From Stomorhina lunata (lineage: Eukaryota > Arthropoda > Insecta > Diptera > Rhiniidae): a stretch of DNA of 64,000 nt. The notes under the pieces are model-generated. The model made no database searches. It was not told where the DNA came from and worked only from the letters and a program-made list of their open reading frames with translations. Positions 59,344-64,000 of this stretch are shown piece after piece. The stretch is taken from NCBI GenBank assembly GCA_933228675.1, contig OW121743.1, forward strand, positions 80,597,363 through 80,661,362, written 5' to 3'. The position numbers and the translations under genes are program-made. Every line of letters begins with the position of its first letter. The first letter of the stretch is position 1.

Positions 59344-62104
59344 CATAGTCATAGCCTAGTCATAGTCTAGTCATAGTCTAGTCATAGTCTAGTCATAGTC
59401 TAGTCATAGTCTAGTCATAGTCTAGTCATAGTCTAGTCATAGTCTAGTCGTAGTCTAGTCATAGTCTAGTCATAGTCTAGTCATAGTCTAGTCATAGTCT
59501 AGTCATAGTCTAGTCATAGTCTAGTCATAGTCTAGTCATAGTCTAGTCATAGTCTAGTCATAGTCTAGTCATAGTCTAGTCATAGTCTAGTCATAGTCTA
59601 GTCATAGTCTAGTCATAGTCTAGTCATAGTCTAGTCATAGTCTAGTCATAGTCTAGTCATAGTCTAGTCATAGTCTAGTCATAGTCTAGTCATAGTCTAG
59701 TCATAGTCTAGTCATAGTCTAGTCATAGTCTAGTCATAGTCTAGTCATAGTCTAGTCATAGTCTAGTCATAGTCTAGTCATAGTCTAGTCATAGTCTAGT
59801 CATAGTCTAGTCATAGTCTAGTCATAGTCTAGTCATAGTCTAGTCATAGTCTAGTCATAGTCTAGTCATAGTCTAGTCATAGTCTAGTCATAGTCTAGTC
59901 ATAGTCTAGTCATAGTCTAGTCATAGTCTAGTCATAGTCTAGTCATAGTCTAGTCATAGTCTAGTCATAGTCTAGTCATAGTCTAGTCATAGTCTAGTCA
60001 TAGTCTAGTCATAGTCTAGTCATAGTCTAGTCATAGTCTAGTCATAGTCTAGTCATAGTCTAGTCATAGTCTAGTCATAGTCTAGTCATAGTCTAGTCAT
60101 AGTCTAGTCATAGTCTAGTCATAGTCTAGTCATAGTCTAGTCATAGTCTAGTCATAGTCTAGTCATAGTCTAGTCATAGTCTAGTCATAGTCTAGTCATA
60201 GTCTAGTCATAGTCTAGTCATAGTCTAGTCATAGTCTAGTCATAGTCTAGTCATAGTCTAGTCATAGTCTAGTCATAGTCTAGTCATAGTCTAGTCATAG
60301 TCTAGTCATAGTCTAGTCATAGTCTAGTCATAGTCTAGTCATAGTCTAGTCATAGTCTAGTCATAGTCTAGTCATAGTCTAGTCATAGTCTAGTCATAGT
60401 CTAGTCATAGTCTAGTCATAGTCTAGTCATAGTCTAGTCATAGTCTAGTCATAGTCTAGTCATAGTCTAGTCATAGTCTAGTCATAGTCTAGTCATAGTC
60501 TAGTCATAGTCTAGTCATAGTCTAGTCATAGTCTAGTCATAGTCTAGTCATAGTCTAGTCATAGTCTAGTCATAGTCTAGTCATAGTCTAGTCATAGTCT
60601 AGTCATAGTCTAGTCATAGTCTAGTCATAGTCTAGTCATAGTCTAGTCATAGTCTAGTCATAGTCTAGTCATAGTCTAGTCATAGTCTAGTCATAGTCTA
60701 GTCATAGTCTAGTCATAGTCTAGTCATAGTCTAGTCATAGTCTAGTCATAGTCTAGTCATAGTCTAGTCATAGTCTAGTCATAGTCTAGTCATAGTCTAG
60801 TCATAGTCTAGTCATAGTCTAGTCATAGTCTAGTCATAGTCTAGTCATAGTCTAGTCATAGTCTAGTCATAGTCTAGTCATAGTCTAGTCATAGTCTAGT
60901 CATAGTCTAGTCATAGTCTAGTCATAGTCTAGTCATAGTCTAGTCATAGTCTAGTCATAGTCTAGTCATAGTCTAGTCATAGTCTAGTCATAGTCTAGTC
61001 ATAGTCTAGTCATAGTCTAGTCATAGTCTAGTCATAGTCTAGTCATAGTCTAGTCATAGTCTAGTCATAGTCTAGTCATAGTCTAGTCATAGTCATAGTC
61101 ATAGTCATAGTCATAGTCTAGTCATAGTCTAGTCATAGTCTAGTCATAGTCTAGTCATAGTCTAGTCATAGTCTAGTCATAGTCTAGTCATAGTCTAGTC
61201 ATAGTCTAGTCATAGTCTAGTCATAGTCTAGTCATAGTCTAGTCATAGTCTAGTCATAGTCTAGTCATAGTCTAGTCATAGTCTAGTCATAGTCTAGTCA
61301 TAGTCTAGTCATAGTCTAGTCATAGTCTAGTCATAGTCTAGTCATAGTCTAGTCATAGTCTAGTCATAGTCTAGTCATAGTCTAGTCATAGTCTAGTCAT
61401 AGTCTAGTCATAGTCTAGTCATAGTCTAGTCATAGTCTAGTCATAGTCTAGTCATAGTCTAGTCATAGTCTAGTCATAGTCTAGTCATAGTCTAGTCATA
61501 GTCTAGTCATAGTCTAGTCATAGTCTAGTCATAGTCTAGTCATAGTCTAGTCATAGTCTAGTCATAGTCTAGTCATAGTCTAGTCATAGTCTAGTCATAG
61601 TCTAGTCATAGTCTAGTCATAGTCTAGTCATAGTCTAGTCATAGTCTAGTCATAGTCTAGTCATAGTCTAGTCATAGTCTAGTCATAGTCTAGTCATAGT
61701 CTAGTCATAGTCTAGTCATAGTCTAGTCATAGTCTAGTCATAGTCTAGTCATAGTCTAGTCATAGTCTAGTCATAGTCTAGTCATAGTCTAGTCATAGTC
61801 TAGTCATAGTCTAGTCATAGTCTAGTCATAGTCTAGTCATAGTCTAGTCATAGTCTAGTCATAGTCTAGTCATAGTCTAGTCATAGTCTAGTCATAGTCT
61901 AGTCATAGTCTAGTCATAGTCTAGTCATAGTCTAGTCATAGTCTAGTCATAGTCTAGTCATAGTCTAGTCATAGTCTAGTCATAGTCTAGTCATAGTCTA
62001 GTCATAGTCTAGTCATAGTCTAGTCATAGTCTAGTCATAGTCTAGTCATAGTCTAGTCATAGTCTAGTCATAGTCTAGTCATAGTCTAGTCATAGTCTAG
62101 TCAT
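59344..62104. repeat. 11-bp minisatellite (TAGTCATAGTC)n, about 250 copies
   Basis: An almost perfect 11-bp period holds over 2.76 kb. Only a few variants are visible, such as AGCCTAGTC at 59353, TAGTCGTAGTC near 59446, and a short 6-bp phase (AGTCAT)n at 61085-61117. The repeat reads out of frame-three phase and has stops (TAG) in all readings, so it is non-coding. Confidence 0.98.
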
Positions 62105-63149
62105 TATTTTAACATGTGAAAAGCATAAACTCTAAAATAATTTACATAGAGGAAGGGTCAACATCATCACTTCCACATTTGCAAACCACAACACATCCTT
62201 GTACGCAGTGTATCCGCAGTCAAAACAATATGGGTCTTAACGAAATTATATACGAAGGAATTTATTGTGTAAAAGGGGGAAGGAAACACTAAACTAAACT
62301 ATTACATCTAAATAGTGAGTCAGGACAACATCTACAACAGGAGCAAAAATATGTATACAGGTCAAATTTAGCCTAACGCAATGAGTAACAAGTTCACCAA
62401 TTTACTATAGTGGTGTACTAATTGGCTTTATATTGAAGTTTGCAATGAGCCATTTACATGGTAACGTTAAGGCTGTTGTAGCCAAATAGTAATTTGTTTT
62501 ATTGAAAAATATGTACTCTGTCCCTCAATTGTTTGGATTAGACAAATTACCAGTAACCACAGGAGACTCTAAGCGAATTAGTTTATTTTGACTTATATAT
62601 ATCAAGTTTATTCCGTTTAGAAAAAATATTCAAATGAAATTGTTTTTATATTAGTATTTCAAAAGTGTTGGGGTGAAAGCTTTAATCTTAACATAGTGTT
62701 AACATATTTAACCAGACATTACAACTCAAAAATTGAAATAAAACAAACTTTAATATAATAGAAATTTTTTGTTTGAACTTTTAGGTAATAATGACAGTTA
62801 GAGAATCAATGTTTGTCTTGACATATTTCCTATAAAAGGTAGTCTTTTGCTTTATTAAGTTCACACATTATTAAAAGGGTTAACAAACAATGTACGATGA
62901 TTTTGGCCTAACTAAGCATTTTAACGATTTAGGTTAAATTGCTGGAAAAAGGTTGAAAATGTTGAGTCAGCAAAATTAACCCAAAGACATTACCGTTATG
63001 GCTGATTTTCCATAACGTGCTTAATTTTTCGAACACTGCTACTGCTGTTAACAGCACAAAAAGGACTTTAAGGCTTTAAGGAAACCATTTCTTTTGTCTA
63101 GATTATTATTTTATAATATAATTCATTTTTTATATATGTATTTAGCTTT
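62105..63149. other. AT-rich spacer between the two 11-bp minisatellites
   Basis: No gene, RNA or repeat was recognised in these 1,045 bp. Confidence 0.45.
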
Positions 63150-63856
63150 GTTCTAGTTCAGTTCTAGTTCAGTTCTAGTTCAGTTCTAGTTCAGTTCTAG
63201 TTCAGTTCTAGTTCAGTTCTAGTTCAGTTCTAGTTCAGTTCTAGTTCAGTTCTAGTTCAGTTCTAGTTCAGTTCTAGTTCAGTTCTAGTTCAGTTCTAGT
63301 TCAGTTCTAGTTCAGTTCTAGTTCAGTTCTAGTTCAGTTCTAGTTCAGTTCTAGTTCAGTTCTAGTTCAGTTCTAGTTCAGTTCTAGTTCAGTTCTAGTT
63401 AAGTTCTAGTTCAGTTCTAGTTCAGTTCTAGTTCAGTTCTAGTTCAGTTCTAGTTCAGTTCTAGTTCAGTTCTAGTTCAGTTCTAGTTCAGTTCTAGTTC
63501 AGTTCTAGTTCAGTTCTAGTTCAGTTCTAGTTCAGTTCTAGTTCAGTTCTAGTTCAGTTCTAGTTCAGTTCTAGTTCAGTTCTAGTTCAGTTCTAGTTCA
63601 GTTCTAGTTCAGTTCTAGTTCAGTTCTAGTTCAGTTCTAGTTCAGTTCTAGTTCAGTTCTAGTTCAGTTCTAGTTCAGTTCTAGTTCAGTTCTAGTTCAG
63701 TTCTAGTTCAGTTCTAGTTCAGTTCTAGTTCAGTTCTAGTTCAGTTCTAGTTCAGTTCTAGTTCAGTTCTAGTTCAGTTCTAGTTCAGTTCTAGTTCAGT
63801 TCTAGTTCAGTTCTAGTTCAGTTCTAGTTCAGTTCTAGTTCAGTTCTAGTTCAGTT
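63150..63856. repeat. 11-bp minisatellite (GTTCTAGTTCA)n, about 64 copies
   Basis: A near-perfect 11-bp period with a single obvious variant (TAGTTAAGTTC near 63400). Its unit can be aligned to the neighbouring TAGTCATAGTC unit as TAGTTCAGTTC. Confidence 0.98.
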
Positions 63857-64000
63857 TTGACTCTGTTTAAATTCAATTTTCGTTTCATGACTACAATGAC
63901 CAAAGAGTCTCAATGAACTTACCTCATAGGTATTGGATAAAAATTCCATGTACCCACCTTGCACAGTGGCATTAAAAATACATAATTTTCTGTATTTCTT
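63857..64000. other. Window edge, nothing recognised
   Basis: 144 bp following the minisatellite, without a recognisable feature. Confidence 0.4.

Overview
The window is very AT-rich eukaryotic DNA without a recognisable intact protein-coding gene. Dipteran-type mobile-element relics, poly-A/T tracts, CAA/GTT microsatellites and a short dispersed motif (TATATGGGAGCTATGG followed by GGACCGATT) that I associate with fly genomes point to a fly, probably a calyptrate such as a blowfly. That assignment is inference. The sequence could be a giant intron, pericentromeric DNA or other gene-poor DNA.

Layout. 1-7647: tandem array of a 183-bp satellite with higher-order structure. 7648-14467: AT-rich DNA with a truncated composite transposon, tRNA-derived SINE-like sequences, a small MITE and a 621-bp tandem duplication. 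14468-18000: a possible untranslated exon and promoter on the minus strand, then a dispersed repeat interrupted by an insertion that has a target-site duplication and carries an antisense non-LTR reverse-transcriptase relic, then a dead IS630-Tc1-mariner transposase. 18000-22600: a 791-bp MITE with a related empty site elsewhere in this window, and a 2.06-kb inverted-repeat element with eight copies of a GTGACGGACG-type motif. 22605-27525: a roughly 4.9-kb inverted repeat with a 12-bp minisatellite at its centre; its left arm holds a 988-bp hAT element with an exact 8-bp target-site duplication. 27700-45840: 31-bp and 28-bp palindrome-based minisatellites separated by AT-rich spacers; one spacer holds a 42-codon ORF with a signal-peptide-like start. 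47844-54400: a dispersed repeat, three full copies of a 1.1-1.3-kb composite element (terminal inverted repeats, two tRNA-like regions, an RT relic), and a nested MITE. 55633-57947: a 30-bp AT minisatellite. 59344-62104 and 63150-63856: two different 11-bp minisatellites.

How the parts relate. There is no pathway or operon. The content is successive mobile-element insertions and repeated amplification of short, often palindromic units. Several events can be ordered: the large palindrome predates the hAT insertion in one arm, and the 791-bp MITE entered a dispersed repeat whose unfilled relative lies 12.8 kb downstream. The best candidates for undescribed biology are the composite element, the 2.06-kb motif-bearing element, the palindrome and the 28/31-bp hairpin arrays. 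Most open reading frames here are translations of tandem repeats and were not annotated as genes.
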